This document shows, one piece after another, positions 1 through 12,713 of a stretch of DNA of 64,000 nucleotides. Source of the DNA: Progne subis subis (lineage: Eukaryota; Chordata; Aves; Passeriformes; Hirundinidae). Each line of letters begins with the position of its first letter. The stretch's first letter is position 1. The notes under the pieces are model-generated. The model made no database searches. It was given only the letters and a program-made list of their open reading frames with translations, and had not been told where the DNA came from. The stretch lies in assembly GCA_022316685.1 (NCBI GenBank), contig JAKJHU010000056.1, positions 2,285,872 through 2,349,871 of the forward strand, written 5' to 3'. The position numbers were made by a program, and so were the translations under genes.

Positions 1-3000
1 CCCGACTACGCCCTTCAAAGCAGAACTTAAATCTAGTCTGAGGACAGGCCTGCAGGCCTGGAAGGCCTAGACCCAGGAGTACAACGTGTGTGCAGTGGAT
101 TGCGTGTGCACAGCATGGGACACACAACCACACGTGGTCCCACATGACGCTGAAACCAGCAGATCACTCTCCAGCCAACAGCACTGATGGAAATATGATG
201 ACTGTTCCTTTCCCTCATGTCATTGCATCCCTTATCTATTTTCCTCAGAAATAAAATGCTTTTAAAGCAGGAAGCAAATTGGTCTACCCTGACCAGTTCA
301 TCTCATACGCGGCTTCCATTTTATTTCATCATTTTGGATATTTATGCTGGTCCAGCTTCATCCCCAATCACCTCGTACCTAAGGCTTCATTTGCATGGTA
401 AGTATTGCTATCATAACATTCATTTCTTTGAATCATACTCCAAAATTTTGCTGCTTCTTAGCTGCCTGGAAGGGTATTTCTCTCCCCTTTTGGGGCATGC
501 AGGAAGAGATTTCCTACCATTTGGAGACTGGGGCTGTTCCCAAAAGAGTATAAGAATGGTGTGTGTTTTTCAGGGCATGACTATTTTACTACATAGCAGC
601 CCGATGATGTCTATAATTCTATAATTTGAAGCTTTGAGCCTTTATTTATTTTATTTCTTTTGGCATTGCAAACAGAAAAATAGGGGGAAAAAATTACCCA
701 AATCTTTGCTATGGGACACACTGGAATGTATTAATGTATGTGGGGGTTGAGGAGTGCCCAGCTATGAGAGGAAGGAGTTGGAGCCCAGGGACAGCCCCAG
801 CATCACATTGTGAAATATGTTTTTTCAGTCTCTCTGGGGACCATTAATTGCACACATCAGAAAAGCTTCAAGGTGACCAATGCAGAGGGTAATGGCTGCA
901 TAAGGAGATCAGCTGGCAGAACACATTGAACTAATTTTCTTACAACCACCCCCAAAGTTTTCTTAAAAATCATTCCTGTTCTAATTGTGGAGAAGAATGA
1001 GAAACTTCCCTGAGGTTTTCTGAGAAACCAGAGGAGGAGGAGAAAAAGTGGTCAGTTGGTCAGTTAGAGAATCTTTTCTTCCTTTGTGGCTCTCTCATCT
1101 CTCTCAGCCCCACCATAATTAAACTTTCTGTTGCACCCACTGTGCTGGTCACTAATGGGAAACGCAAACAGACATCCCCCCTCTGCTGGGATTATATTCC
1201 AAAATTATAAGACCAGGGAGAATTGTGCTGTTAGCACAGCTGTGGTAAGCAATGGGGACTTTTTTAAAGAGTTATTCACCAACACTTCCAGCCAGCTTTT
1301 TAGCACCTGCAGACGACAGGGTGTTTGCTCTTCTCAAACAAAATTTTGAAGGAGCTGATTTTGTCGGCGCTGATTTCGGCTGTTTGCTGCGAAACACCGC
1401 AGAAGTGTGGCCGGGTTTTCAGCAATTTGTCTTCTAATACTCCAACCTCACTTAACCTGGCTCACTTTTTTTGAATATCTTTTGAGCACCCACGCAGTCT
1501 ATAATGGGATTTTCCCCATAGCTCCCTGCAGAACGCTACTCTGCAGTGATTTGGAGGAGCGAAGGAAGCGGGAGCTGAAGGAGAGCGGAAAAGGAAGCTA
1601 TTTTGAGCACAAAGCCTCGAGGCAGAGGTAGCTGGTGGAACTATCACATGCAGCCCGAGTTATTGGAGCAAATCAATACTAATTATTTTAAGGCTGAGGC
1701 CTTATGCTGGGCCTTCTCAGAGTGCTCATGGTGATCTTTTATTGCTTTTTTGTACATTTGCGGTGTGAGCTGTTATCACTGTCTGCAGAGCAAGGGTGCT
1801 CTGAGGAAAGGGAAAATCCCACTGTTTAGTCTCACCATGCTCTCCAGCACCCTTGTACAACCTCTGCCTGCAGCAGGGTGTCCAAACCCCAGTGGGGGAT
1901 GGATTTCATGCTTTGAGTCCTTTGCAGGATGAGAGGTTTCCAAAAACTCACATCCTTCAAGGATAGGACCATGCTAAGATATTTGCTTTAGGAGAAAAGA
2001 TTCCTTCAAGGCCCCTTCAGGTAGCCTCACCACAAATGAGAATAGGAAGGAGTTTAAGATGCACAAACTGAGCACTGGTGCCGCCTCAGAGCAGGAAGAC
2101 TGAATGTTCCTGAAACAGTGCAGCTGAGGGCATCTTCTCCACAGTCTTCCATCAAGGAAGGTGCTTCATCCCCTTCCCAAAGGCAGCATTCCCTTGGTCA
2201 TTGCCAAACTCATTTATAGGACACAGCTCATGTAGTTTGCAACCATAACTCAGGATCCTATCAATGGTCCAAACTCTCCCTCCAATCAACACAGCTGTGT
2301 ATTGGGTCTCCACTGATAATGAAGATGATTTTTCAAGGGAAAAGTGCTCTTGTCTGGCAAACAGATACCTGAAACTCTCAATCCAGTGGCTGCTCAGCCC
2401 AAAGCCAAGCGCTATCCCATGGTGAAGGCTGATGTTTCACATCTCACTGCTGCCCAGCACAGTGTCTGTGGGGCTTGGTACTACCCACATCCCAAACAGG
2501 ATCATACAACAGAAATGATTGGCAGCAGCCATCCCACAGTATTTTTTATTACCTCCAGAAGCTCCTGTATTCCTTCTGCTGCCTGCTGATCTCAAAGAAA
2601 GAGGAGCTAAGAGGCAGAAGTGCTGTGCAGAGCCATTCCTGCAAGGGTCCTGGTCTGCAGAGGATGAAGGAATGCAGCTGCATCTCAGCGCTGTACTCAA
2701 GCTGGCTTTGATGCATGACATGGGGCTGGGAAGGGCAAGGGTAGCCAGAAGGTCAACCATAAAAATCAGTGCAGTGGTATCCACCATCATTTAGTTTCTC
2801 CATTTTACAGGAGGGGTTATAATGTTTTCCTTTTTTAAAGGCTCTTCCCCGCATTGATTTTATTTTCCATGATCCAGTGTCTGAACCAGGAAACATAAGA
2901 TGAATTATCTGTTTCATTCTATGAGGGTTTCTTTTCATATTTACGATTTTTAGAGGAAAAAAGAATAATTATATTTCCAATGAAAATTCTGATTTTATAT

Positions 3001-3389
3001 GTAAAGTTTTAATTTAGCAAACAGCAAGTTGCAAGGCTGTAATATTTTCAAAAACTTTTTTCTTACATTTTTGGGGGTGAAAAACCTTGAAAATATATGA
3101 TTTTGCCAGGTTTCAGTTTAACCAAAAATGACCTGTTTATAGTGAGTGAACTACTGTGTGAGAACTTGCTTCACATAGCTCCATTCTCCACTAACCCCTT
3201 TTTTGTCTTTTTAGATTTGAAATTCTTCAGGGAAGAGACTGAGTTTCCTTTCACACAGGGGAGAGCAACTTTGAAGATAAAAATTGTTAGAGCAGCGCTA
3301 AGTATTGTGTAGCTTCGGAAGAATGTGTTATCAGCTTACAAAGCCCCTTTAAAAGTAGCATACACTCAAAGACACTGACATCTGTCTGT
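1..3389. other. Unique non-coding sequence, no gene recognised
   Basis: No open frame here resembles a protein family I know and none exceeds about 135 codons. The block at 840-960 has ATTA-type homeodomain cores (ATTAATTGCAC) and reads like a possible conserved non-coding element. The block at 1350-1400 is locally CpG-rich in an AT-rich setting and has GCTGATTT twice, at 1354 and 1369. A weak exon candidate at 1522-1627 is listed separately. Around 2787-2815 a short stretch (CCATTTTACAGGAGGGG) recalls the MIR SINE core, but it is too short to call. Confidence 0.55.
1522..1627 (+). other. Exon-like segment, unproven
   Basis: The segment is preceded by a fair 3' splice-site match (TTTTCCCCATAG, ending at 1521) and followed by a weaker 5' splice-site match (AGAG then GTAGCT at 1628). 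One frame is open throughout and meets its first stop, TAG, inside the putative donor. The peptide is highly charged, with the run EERRKRELKESGKG, which is unusual for random avian sequence. I do not recognise it and see no partner exon. It could equally be a conserved regulatory block or chance. Confidence 0.15.
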
Positions 3390-3468
3390 AAAAAGAGAAG
3401 AAAAAGGAAAAAAAAAAAGAAGGGAAAAAAAAAGGGGAAAAAAAAGAAAAAAGGAAAAAAGAGAGAAG
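3390..3468 (+). repeat. 79-nt pure purine tract (A/G-rich low complexity)
   Basis: Every base from 3390 to 3468 is A or G: runs of A broken by G, GG, GGG and GGGG. It is bounded by T at 3389 and 3469. It is a low-complexity homopurine-homopyrimidine tract, a class known to be able to adopt triplex (H-DNA) structure. It codes for nothing. Confidence 0.9.
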
Positions 3469-5203
3469 TGTAGGTGGGGTTTACTGTCTGCTATATAACT
3501 TTCTCCTAGACCTTGACTGCATGAAACATACTGCAAGCAAGGCAGAGTTTTTCACAGTAACAACTACTCTTGATGAAACTGTTTTTAAGGATTTTGTAGC
3601 AGCACAGGGATGCCAAAGATTTCTGCTTTCAGGTCCACAAAAACCTCCTTGGGTCACAGCAGACCAGCTCAGACTGCACAAAGATGTGATTCAGCAGATC
3701 AAGGTTTATTAACCAACAGCTGATTTTCAGGTGAGCCCACCTCTTCTGAGAAATTGCATTCTAGAAAGGTTTTTCTCATTGTCTCAGTGAATATCACTGC
3801 AGCAAATGGAGTCATCAGCACAAACAGAGCTTTGGAGTTGCATGTGTGAGACCCATCCCTTTTGTATTGTCTTTATAAGTGAAAATAACTTTTGACTTCT
3901 CCCTTCCTGGCTAAGCTGTCTTTCTGAAAGGCTGCAGGGAACTCCAGGAATAATGCCTGGTATTTCTTGTCATGGGCATCATTCTGCTGTGTTCTGCCTG
4001 GTGGGGGACAGACACTGAAGGAAGAACTGGGACTATTTACCCATCTTTTGAAGGAGTTGTCCTTCCTGCCTCCACTCTACCACTGCTGGTCATGTCTATG
4101 CCACAGACCTGTGTACCCAGGTTGCTCCACTTCTAGTCCAGGCAGCACTGGTTTCCAAAGGAAAAATCCTGCCTGTACATTCAAAACAGGAAAAAAAAAT
4201 ATCCTCTGAAAAGAGATGAGCAATCAGTGCTGACAGGCTGTGCCTGTGGGCACGCACTCAAGTGTAGCTGCTCATCCAGCAGCCTTCACAGCCCAGCACC
4301 AAGGCTCCTCTTTGGAGACACCCTGAGTCAGCTGGGGCAGAGAGGCTGAGCAGCTGGGGACTCCCCTGGAGTGCTAGACAACTTCCTAAGGTCCTACAGA
4401 CGCTTTAGTGCCTGTAGGATTGAAGGGTGGATGGTGTTTTAGCCCATGAGATCAGAGACCTTCTGTCCATGGATCCGGTTGGTGATTTCGGACCTCACTG
4501 TGGTGCCTTGTGGTGCAAGAGAGGCTGTCTGGGGCACCCAGCTCTGCTCCAGCTCTGGGGCAGCCCTTGGAGTTGGTGATATGCTCCACCACGTAGCAGA
4601 GTCCCACTTGGCCAAACCAGGTGATGAGTCTGAAGGACAAAAACCCCACAGAGCAAACAGACTCCCTCCGATTTCCTGTAACCTCCAAGACCGATTCTGC
4701 CAATTCATCTTCCGGAACTGCTTGGGAGCATGGTGCAGTCTGACCTTGCAGATCAGCCACAGGACTGGGAGCCACAGGAGAGCTTGGAAAGGCACTACAG
4801 CCACATGGAAATTTTCTTCAGAAACCTCCAAACTTCCCTATGCCTCTGGAGCACTGTCCTGCATCTCACATGAGGGCATGAAGTCCAGCTGCTTCTCCTA
4901 CTCTTGAGACCCTTGTGCATCTGCTAAGGGGCTATTCAACCTAATTAAACAAGAGGTCCCTTCTACAGCTGTTGCAGAACTGCATCCACTGCTAATTGTT
5001 GCAAGAAGGCCACAATTCACGCTTCTCCGTGAAGCAGAGCACAGCCTGGGCCTCCTATTGACCCCAGCTGCTTCCCCACCTCTGAAAAGTTCAAACAGAA
5101 TGTATAAACTCATCCACATGCAGGAATGTAGAATCACCCATGAAATAAGAGCAAACACCTCAAGGCATAAGCTCTCAGCTAGAGCACAAACAGTTAGTTA
5201 TTA

Positions 5204-5227
5204 TTTTTGTTTGTTTGTTTGTTTATT
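5204..5227. repeat. (GTTT)n simple repeat
   Basis: A short tetranucleotide array of GTTT units follows a T-run and grades into TTATTTG. It is plain microsatellite sequence. Confidence 0.85.
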
Positions 5228-8200
5228 TGACTAGTTTCAAGACTTCCATTAAAAGCAAACCCATGTCCTGGGGCAAGATAAGAGCCAAACTTGCTCTGTG
5301 AAAAAGTTCATTAAGGCAGCTTGTTTTCTGAGGACAACGTCATTTATAAATTCTGGTCTCAAAAAAAAAAAAAAGATTGGGCACTATCCCTACCACACAT
5401 GTCTACCCTCTAGAACCTGGTATTCCTCTTCTAAACCTGGAGCAGAAAATTTGCCTAATCCCAGCTCAGATTTAACTGGTGATTTGCCACAGACAAGAGA
5501 AGCCTTTGCAGCCTCTCAGAGTCACTCCCATCTTGCCTTTATGCAGCAGGGGATTTTAGAGCCATCACAGTGCCCATTTATTGACATTAGGTTTTCAGAG
5601 TATCCCTCAGAGATGACAGCTAAACTGCCAACAGCTCTTTTAGTCACCTTCTGAACTTAGGGCTTTATATCCTTCTTCCCAACAATACATAATTTTTATG
5701 GGCTGCTTCCCAACTGAAGACCCCACAACACTTTACACAAGGTCAGTAGCATCACCTCATTTGACCAAAGAAAATTGCAGCACAGAGAAGGTGGAAACCC
5801 CAGACCACATCATCAGAGTCCCAAGTAAATGTAGGCAACTGTGGGACATAAATCTGCCTGCTGGTTTGAGCCACCCATGCTGGTGCCCCACAAGGAGACC
5901 ACAGGTTCAAGGTCGCTGGAAGGAGTCCCCATGCCCCAGTAGACATTTTCAGGAGGTCTTAAATGTTCTTTGGGATATATAGGCACAGACTAGGGTTTTT
6001 AATCTCTTTGTTCAGATCTTATTGCTGCACCACACTGACTCCATGTGGTGTTGGCTGAGGGAAAACTATCCAGGAGAAGGAGGGATTGCTGGGATGTGTT
6101 CAGAGGGAAAAGACCAGTGAGCAGTGATGTTCACATCACTCTAATTATCTTTACCCAGAGCACATGTTCATGGCACTTACTGAGCATTTCCAATTACATG
6201 TATTCAGATATTCATTTAAATGGAGGGGGGGGAAATATCATATTTTTTAAAATGCACTCTTAACTCCTGTTGAGAGGCAAGGTGGGAGTTGTGATGCTGA
6301 AAATGAAGGGTTAGCTCTGTTTATGAAATCCTAGCCTCTTGTTGATGTACCTTCATCCCAAATAACTTTTGAACCAAATAGAGACTTCACACCAATATGA
6401 AGGAGATGAAACATTCCCAAAGCTTGGAGGCTCCTTCAAGTTTCATAAAAATAGGCAGCCAGGTAAATGAGAGAGCTCCAAGCGGAAGGAAGAGTGGGGA
6501 CCCCAAGGAGTGTTAGATGTGAGAGGAGCCAAATAGAGACATACACACAGAGGAACGCATACAGCTCTCCGTGCCCCAGCTGATGGATAATCCTGACTTT
6601 GTCCCTGTGCCAGAGAATCCAAACATCAGACAAACGCTGGAAATGAGGCTGCTTTGATCCTGCCACAGGCTGAATCGCTGATCGCCTGTGGAATTTGCCC
6701 TCCTAAGGCTGGAACAAAGAAGTCAGATGAATGTGGGGAGGCAGGACAGCAGCAGGCACCTCCCGAAATTCTGCCCACGTCCTCCTGCACCCCTTGGTGG
6801 CTCACCTCATCATTTGCTTGCCATGTTCTCACTGCAAACACTGCTTCCTTTAAGCTGTGACTGTGCACTAAAACAGAAGGCATGGTGGGGAGTCCTGAAA
6901 GGACGGAGCTTTCCCACAGTGACACCTCCAGCCCGTCTAACAGCATCCATTGGAAATGCTAATGAAACGTATCCTGTTAAGGGGGTAATCCCAAGGCTCC
7001 AGAGTTCCTAGGGTCCTGATGTCCATTGCTTTGTCCAAGGGGAAAATCAGCTTTTCTCCCAGAATTTCACAGAACAATGTGTTACACCAACCAGGAGGAG
7101 TTCCTCAAGGGTCAAAGCCCCCAGAATGATCCCCTGTGCTTGCCCCTGATGCATCCTGTGCCTCAAAACATCACGAGGTAGAGATGAACCAACATGGCCC
7201 CAGCCACAGAAACACTTCTAAACTTGCCACAGATTTACTAAGATGAGAGTGCTAACGAGCCTTAAGCCCTCCTTTCCCCCTTATTGGCACCACTGCCCGC
7301 TCCCATGTCCCGTGGACATGACCTGTTCCTGTTTCACATTGGAGCTGTGCCTATCCCCAGACCGAGCTGCAGGAATGCAGGGGAGCCAAAGACCTGCCAT
7401 GCTTTTTCGTAGCCCCTTCCAACCTCTGTGCTGGAAGCTCCCAACGTGGCCACGCTCCCCATGCTTCCTTTGTCCGTAAAGCACCAGGGACTTGCAGAGC
7501 ACTGAGCATACTCACAAAAAGGTATTTTGTGGTAGCCCTGAGAAGACAACCAGGCACTCTGTGTTGTGGAAATCCCCAGTGACAGCTTCTGCTGCAGGGA
7601 GCTGTGGCAGTGGTGAATGTGATTCCAAACCCACCTCCCTGCAGGCCACCATTTATCCAGCTGGTGGGCAACGCTGCCCCCAGATTACAATTCTTAATTT
7701 AGAGAGTTTCTTCTGACATTTTGACTACTACGGCCTGATGCTCGCAAGCTGTGCTCAGAGAGGGTGAAATTCAGCTCCTCCAATCACACCCAGTTTCTCT
7801 CTCACACTTTCTTTTCTTTCCTACCTGATTTATTTAAAATAATCTATGAAAAATGTCACTGGTTTCCAGGAAAAGCACGGGTCTGACCAAGGCAAAATCA
7901 ACCCCTTAATTTAAAACAGTTGAGGGGGGGATAGCCCATTGAAGCTGCTCAGTTAATGCACAAACAGTTTGTAATTACAGGAGCAGGCTGAGAAAACAGG
8001 ACCTACCTAGGGAATATTCTTATTAAATAAAGCAGAATTCTGTCACCTTCTTAATCATGAAATATTGATGAAACTGTAAGCAGCCCCTCTGAGGTTTTAG
8101 CCTTTGCCCTCTCCTTGTGTGTGTATTTGTGTCCACACAAAGACAAAGGGGAAAAAAACACGCTCAAAGCCTACCCCTGGAGATGCAGAATTCTAACCAA

Positions 8201-9599
8201 GCTGCTCTCTGCCAGTGGATTTTGCTGAGCTTGCATGGGCATATGGATTGGAGAAATAAAAATTCTTCCCTCGGCACAACCAGAAACTTCTTTTAGACTG
8301 CATGAGTAATGAAGGGGTGATTAAACAGAGCTGAGAAAGAAAAGACATACTAAAGGGAGGACTGGCCCTTGAATCAGCAGAAGAAGGGCCAGTCTTCCTT
8401 ACTTTGATCCACCCTACATGTTTCAGAAGCAGTAAAGAGCTGTGGAACTCCAGGTACCCCGGAGTATCAAACCTTCCCCTGGCCTTTTGAAGATATGCTC
8501 GTAGCTATAGGGCTTGTTCCTGGCAAAAGAGGCAGCAGGATCAGTCTTTGCAAGCCAAAGGCCAACCAGAGCAGCACTTGGGTTGCTGGGGCTTTGACCA
8601 CTCATGTTCTTCCTCAGGAAGTCAGGGAGCCCCAGAGAAAGCAGCGCCCAAGACACCAGAGCCTGTGAACTCCAGCTGGATGGACTCAATATTCACCAAG
8701 AGCCACATCTGGGGACATCTGGAGCTGGGACAAGCCTCCACCGGCCCTTGGTCTTAGAAAGTACCTGAGATGCTACAGCTTGAATGTTCACACCCTCCAC
8801 CTTTGGGCTACCAGAATCTTATCAGACACTGAGCAGAGGAGAGAGTCAGCTCCAGGCAGCACCACAGCTCTCACAGCATTCAGCTCATGCCTTGGCACTG
8901 CCAGCTGCAGCCATCAGTTTTCTGGGGGGCCTCAGCAACAGGAGCCCAGAAAAGCCCTGAGGGGGAAGAGCCAGGGACTATGCATAATGTGGGTGAAAAC
9001 AAGAAGTGTAGGGAAGAAAAATCACAGGCAAATTTTCATCCCTTCACACTCCTCTGTGCAGTGGGAAGGGACAGAAACTCTTTTCAACCCAAAATAACTA
9101 TGCTCCATTCCACTTCTGTGACTCAAATCCGTGGTCCTAACCGAGACAAATAAATAAAGACAAATAGGAGCATCCCAGAAGGAGAGAAACAGACATTAGG
9201 AACCACAGGCAAGAACTGGGAAGCCAGTGCATCACCAGCAATGGATCCCAAAATATAGACACTTGTCTGAGCCTGAGTTTTATTATCAGTTCTGCAAGGG
9301 TGGATGAACAGGGCCAAGGAAAGAAAAATAGATAGGAAAGAAGGACTGACCACAAGGTTAGGCCAGGAACAGAAGTTGCAACACGAGGGTATTGGGACTC
9401 CCTTGACGAGGAAATATCATGATTTGGAGTAACTGGAAAAGGGAACTGGGGCCAGGCTGGCTGGAAAGCAGGGGCAGGAAGGATCAAAGCAGTCGAGGAG
9501 AAAAGAGGACAAAGAGGGGGAGGCTGCAATGGCTTAGAGAGGGAGAGATGCATCAAGCAGCAGGGGAGCCTTCTCCCTGCCCACTGCGGTAATGGGGTC

Positions 9600-9760
9600 T
9601 TTGTTCTGCTCCTTTCATGTCCGCGCACATCCCGGCCCATGGGCAGCCGACAGGAGCTGAATCAATCATCCCCGGTCCCAGCGGAGGGCAGGGCGTGATT
9701 GATTTGCTCTCCCTGATGGCTGGCTCTGAAAGGACACGCTCTCATTACAGTTCCTTTCTG
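9600..9760. promoter_or_regulatory. Candidate regulatory block with inverted PBX/HOX-type sites
   Basis: ATCAATCA at 9661-9668 and TGATTGAT at 9696-9703 are exact reverse complements, 27 bp apart. TGATTGAT is the established composite site for PBX-HOX heterodimers. The block is GC- and CpG-richer than its surroundings and continues into a homeodomain-style stretch (CTCATTACAG). No open frame of interest crosses it. The motif pair is seen in the sequence; a regulatory role is inference. Confidence 0.3.
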
Positions 9761-9860
9761 GGTACGGTTCTTTACTCCAGGTCTAAATGCTGCAAAACCT
9801 CCCACCTCCACCACGGGATGATTCGGTACCACGGGTTTCCTTCCAACTCCCTGAGAAAGC

Positions 9861-9905
9861 TGAAAAAAAAAACCCCAAAAAAACCCAAAAAACCAAAAAA
9901 AACCC
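9861..9905 (+). repeat. A-rich low-complexity tract with C interruptions
   Basis: Runs of A6-A9 are separated by CC, CCC or CCCC, giving a degenerate (CCCAAAAAA)n pattern. This is simple sequence with no coding content. Confidence 0.85.
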
Positions 9906-10671
9906 TACATTAATAAAACCCCAAAACAACAAGACACGTCCCCCAAATTTAAAACCTGCTGCTGAAGCATAAAGCTGAGGCCGCGGCCATGGGTGATTTT
10001 CGCGCTCATCTGCTCCAAATTCCAGTCATGCTTGTCACACTCCCACAGCCTCTCTCTAATTGTCAAGGCACAGCCCTTTGTATTCCTAATCACCCCTGAA
10101 AAGGCTTCGCTCCCGTGCTCTGGTGGGCACCCGGGGGTGGCTGCCGGGGATGCCAGCTCTGCTCCTGCTCCGGCTGCTCCGGGAGGATGCTGCAGGGGAC
10201 AGAGATGGACACACCCTGCCCGAGGGCAAAAGCTGGGACACGGAGGCGGGTGTGGCTCTGGGATGCACGTTCGGGAGCAGAGAGGGGGTGGTGCCACCCA
10301 CTCAGGTCCATCTGTGTCACCAAGGGTGAAGCCAGTCCTTGTGGCTGAGCTCATGTTGTACTTCCTGCAATGGACGGTGATGCTGATGGGTCAAATATAC
10401 ATCTGTGGGAATGGACAATCGATTTCAAGAAGTTTTTTCCCTCTTCAGTGTAGTTTAAGCATCCCACCGATTCCAGACACGGGTGGAGGCGATGCTGTTA
10501 GTTACCAGGGCCAATGAAATGTTAAGCAGACAGTTTATCTGCAGGATTTAATTATTCACCGTTTTAAATTCTCCCCACCTACATGTTCACGTACCCTTCA
10601 GCCACTTTTACTTTTAATCAAATCATCCACAACAATGCCATGTTCTCCTTTAAGTGTTGCTCGTGGAAACA

Positions 10672-10790
10672 TGGAACGATTTCAGCTGGAAAAAGGCCTT
10701 TAAGATCATGGAGCAATGAAATGATGCTGCTCTCCAATCCATCACCCTGCTCGCTGAAATGCATCGGATGAGGTGCAACTCCGCTATGCA
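10672..10790 (-). mobile_element. Possible old CR1 3' fragment
   Basis: The stretch GCTGGAAAAAGGCCTTTAAG followed by ATCATGGAGCAA aligns by eye with the antisense CR1 3' region, where the usual wording is GGTTGGAAAAGACCTCTAAG then ATCATCGAGTCCAA. The similarity fades after about 50 bp. The terminal ATTCTATG octamers are not visible. This is an old, uncertain copy. Confidence 0.35.
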
Positions 10791-11735
10791 AAATGGACTG
10801 AGTGCTGTGGAGAATCTGGCAATTCAGAGCCAAACAAATTGCTTCAAAAAAAAGTCCTGCACAAACCCAAATCTTCATGGATTGGTTGGAAGAAAGGAGT
10901 CTCAGAGAGAGGAGGCTTTCAGGACCAACTCATCTGAGAAGTGTCTGAGAAAACCAAAGCGTCTGAGTTATTGTAACAGCAAAATAAGGCAATCATAGTG
11001 AGACTGAAGCATGTTAGAACCACCAGACACTAGACAGAGATTCTGGTAGTGATGTCCTTCTGAGCAGGTCTTTACAACTCCCCTGCTCTCTTTCTGGACT
11101 CGGGGGTCGTTGTCATACCAGGTCTGTGCTGATGCAGACTAGTTCAAGTACCCAGCACAAAGCATTCCTTGGTTCCAGCACCCGATGGGTTAAAAAAGTG
11201 TTAGCACAGCCCAGGCTTCCACAGGCAGTTTGCAGCTTAGCTGTTAATTTGGGAATGTCTCAACTTCACCTCCAAGTTTTGAAACTTTGCCATGCCTTTT
11301 CATTAAGCTGTGTTTTCCTTCTGGAAACTAGCACAGATCTCTACCGCTAGATCTTTACAACAAAGCCCAAAGGGTTTTGTACTCTTCAGTGAGTGTTCCT
11401 AACTATTCCCAGCTCACTTTACTAGGAAAAGCTGCTTCTGCTGGCTGCATTTACTGCTCATATAGGAAATACATTTTCCAGATTCTTTCCACCTTCCTCC
11501 TTTTTACTGGAGATGTGCTCCAACATGAGAACAGACTACGCTGAAGCAGAGGAAACGTTGCAGCCATGTTGGCCCAGTAGTTTTATATCAGAAATTTCTT
11601 TGGAAATCAGCAGAGAGCTCTGCACAGACAACAGTAACTGTTTGTGTAGCAGTTTGTTTAACTCCAGCCTTGCTTCTAATAGCAGCATCCAGTGGATGCC
11701 ATAAATATCAAGAAGTAAAATTAGTACTTTCACAA

Positions 11736-11800
11736 AGAAAAAAAAAAAAAAAGAAAAATAAAAAATAAAAGAAAAATGAACTAAAAATAAAAATATACTA
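11736..11800 (+). repeat. A-rich low-complexity tract
   Basis: A15 followed by AAAAT and AAAG words (GAAAAATAAAAAATAAAAG). Simple sequence; no gene-like poly(A) context was recognised upstream. Confidence 0.8.
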
Positions 11801-12240
11801 GTATAATATTAATGAGGACATTATTCTGATTTCATCTTGTACTCTATGACAAGGTGCAGCAAGGGTCAGCTGTTCCCTGAAGGGTATCCCCAAGACCAAA
11901 GGAGACACAGCAAGATACCAGCTACAACATACCTTTGAAACACCATCCTAAACACAACTCTGAACACGCTGCTTCCAGACATGGATTTTCAGTCTCCTTT
12001 AGCACAGCTTTCCTCCCTCTTTCTTTGTCTGCTTTGTCCTTGCTCCAGTAGAGCTGCCCAGATTTGTACCAGCTCAGATCTAGGCTATCCAGTCCTAGAT
12101 CTTCTGGGATTTATGCTGGTCTAGAAACTACAGATAACACCAGGGAGCAGTTCCTGCTGCACCAACTTCTCACAAACATGAAGTAAGAGATAATATCTGA
12201 AGAAGATCACTAAAAGAAAAAGGCTCCTCACTACACATTG

Positions 12241-12713
12241 AGGGTCTGGAGCGTGTCCAGATGCAGGAATGGAGCTGGGGAAGGTTCTGGAGCACAGGTC
12301 TGATGAGAAGCATCTGAGGGAGTTGGGGGTTTCAGCCTGGAGAAAAGGAAGCTCAGGGGGAATTTTTTCACTCTCTTACAATTCCCTGACAGGAGGGTTC
12401 AGCCAGGTGGGGGTTGTTCTCTTCTCCCAAGTAAGAAGCAATAGGACATTAGGAAATGTCCAGGAGTTGCACCGGGTGAGATTTAGTTTGGAGAGCAGGA
12501 AAAAATTTCTTCACTGAAAGGGTTGTCAGGCATTGGAACTGGCTGTCCAATGAAGTGGTAGAATCACCATGCCTGGGGGTATTTAAGAGCCATGTAGATG
12601 TGGCACTTGGGGACATTGTTTAGTGGTGAATATGGTGGTACTGCGTTCACAACTGGACTTGATGGTCCAGGAGTCCTTTTCCATCCTTAAGGATGCTAAG
12701 ATTCCATGAGTCT
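12241..12713 (+). mobile_element. CR1 LINE, 5'-truncated, sense
   Basis: This is the 3' end of a chicken-repeat-1 LINE. The order of recognisable pieces is: the end of the reverse-transcriptase ORF (frame-shifted, but with LEHRSDEKHLRELGV from the RT C-terminus), then the wording around TTCTTCACTGAAAGGGTTGT and CAGGCATTGGAACTGGCTG, then GTAGATGTGGCACTTGGGGA, and a decayed octamer tail (ATTCCATGAGTCT). Copies are normally 5'-truncated at insertion, as here. Frameshifts and stops show it is dead. The family is active mainly in birds and reptiles, so it also marks the host as avian. Confidence 0.93.

Larger units (their letters stand above)
3469..9860. other. Unique non-coding sequence, no gene recognised
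   Basis: This is mixed unique sequence with small simple repeats: (GTTT)n at about 5204-5227 and A14 at 5361-5374. The region 4439-4907 is open in several frames on both strands (107, 130 and 153 codons). None shows a known domain, and simultaneous openness on both strands points to composition rather than coding. A stretch near 5745-5830 (TTGCAGCACAGAGAAGG) faintly recalls antisense MIR but is too diverged to call. The GC-richer tail from 9560 is described separately. Confidence 0.5.
9906..12240. other. Unique non-coding sequence with a GC-rich patch
   Basis: 10090-10330 is GC-rich and open in several frames on both strands (up to 174 codons across 9993-10517). The overlapping frames give proline-, glycine- and cysteine-rich peptides with no domain, the usual behaviour of GC-rich non-coding DNA. 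9990-10100 contains AT-rich homeodomain-like words (CTAATTGTC, CCTAATCACCCC) and may be a conserved element. 11736-11800 is A-rich low complexity. Confidence 0.5.

Noticed and set aside
4439..4907. Overlapping open frames on both strands that could suggest a processed pseudogene
   Set aside because: No frame gives a recognisable protein, there is no poly(A) or target duplication, and both strands are open together, which points to base composition.
9137..9640. 167-codon minus-strand frame
   Set aside because: Mostly hydrophobic and proline/serine-rich with no family features, and an overlapping frame is also open. Treated as chance.
9993..10517. 174-codon plus-strand frame and nested frames with a leucine-rich start
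   Set aside because: GC-rich sequence lacking stops in several frames; the peptides are low-complexity proline/glycine/cysteine mixtures with no domain.
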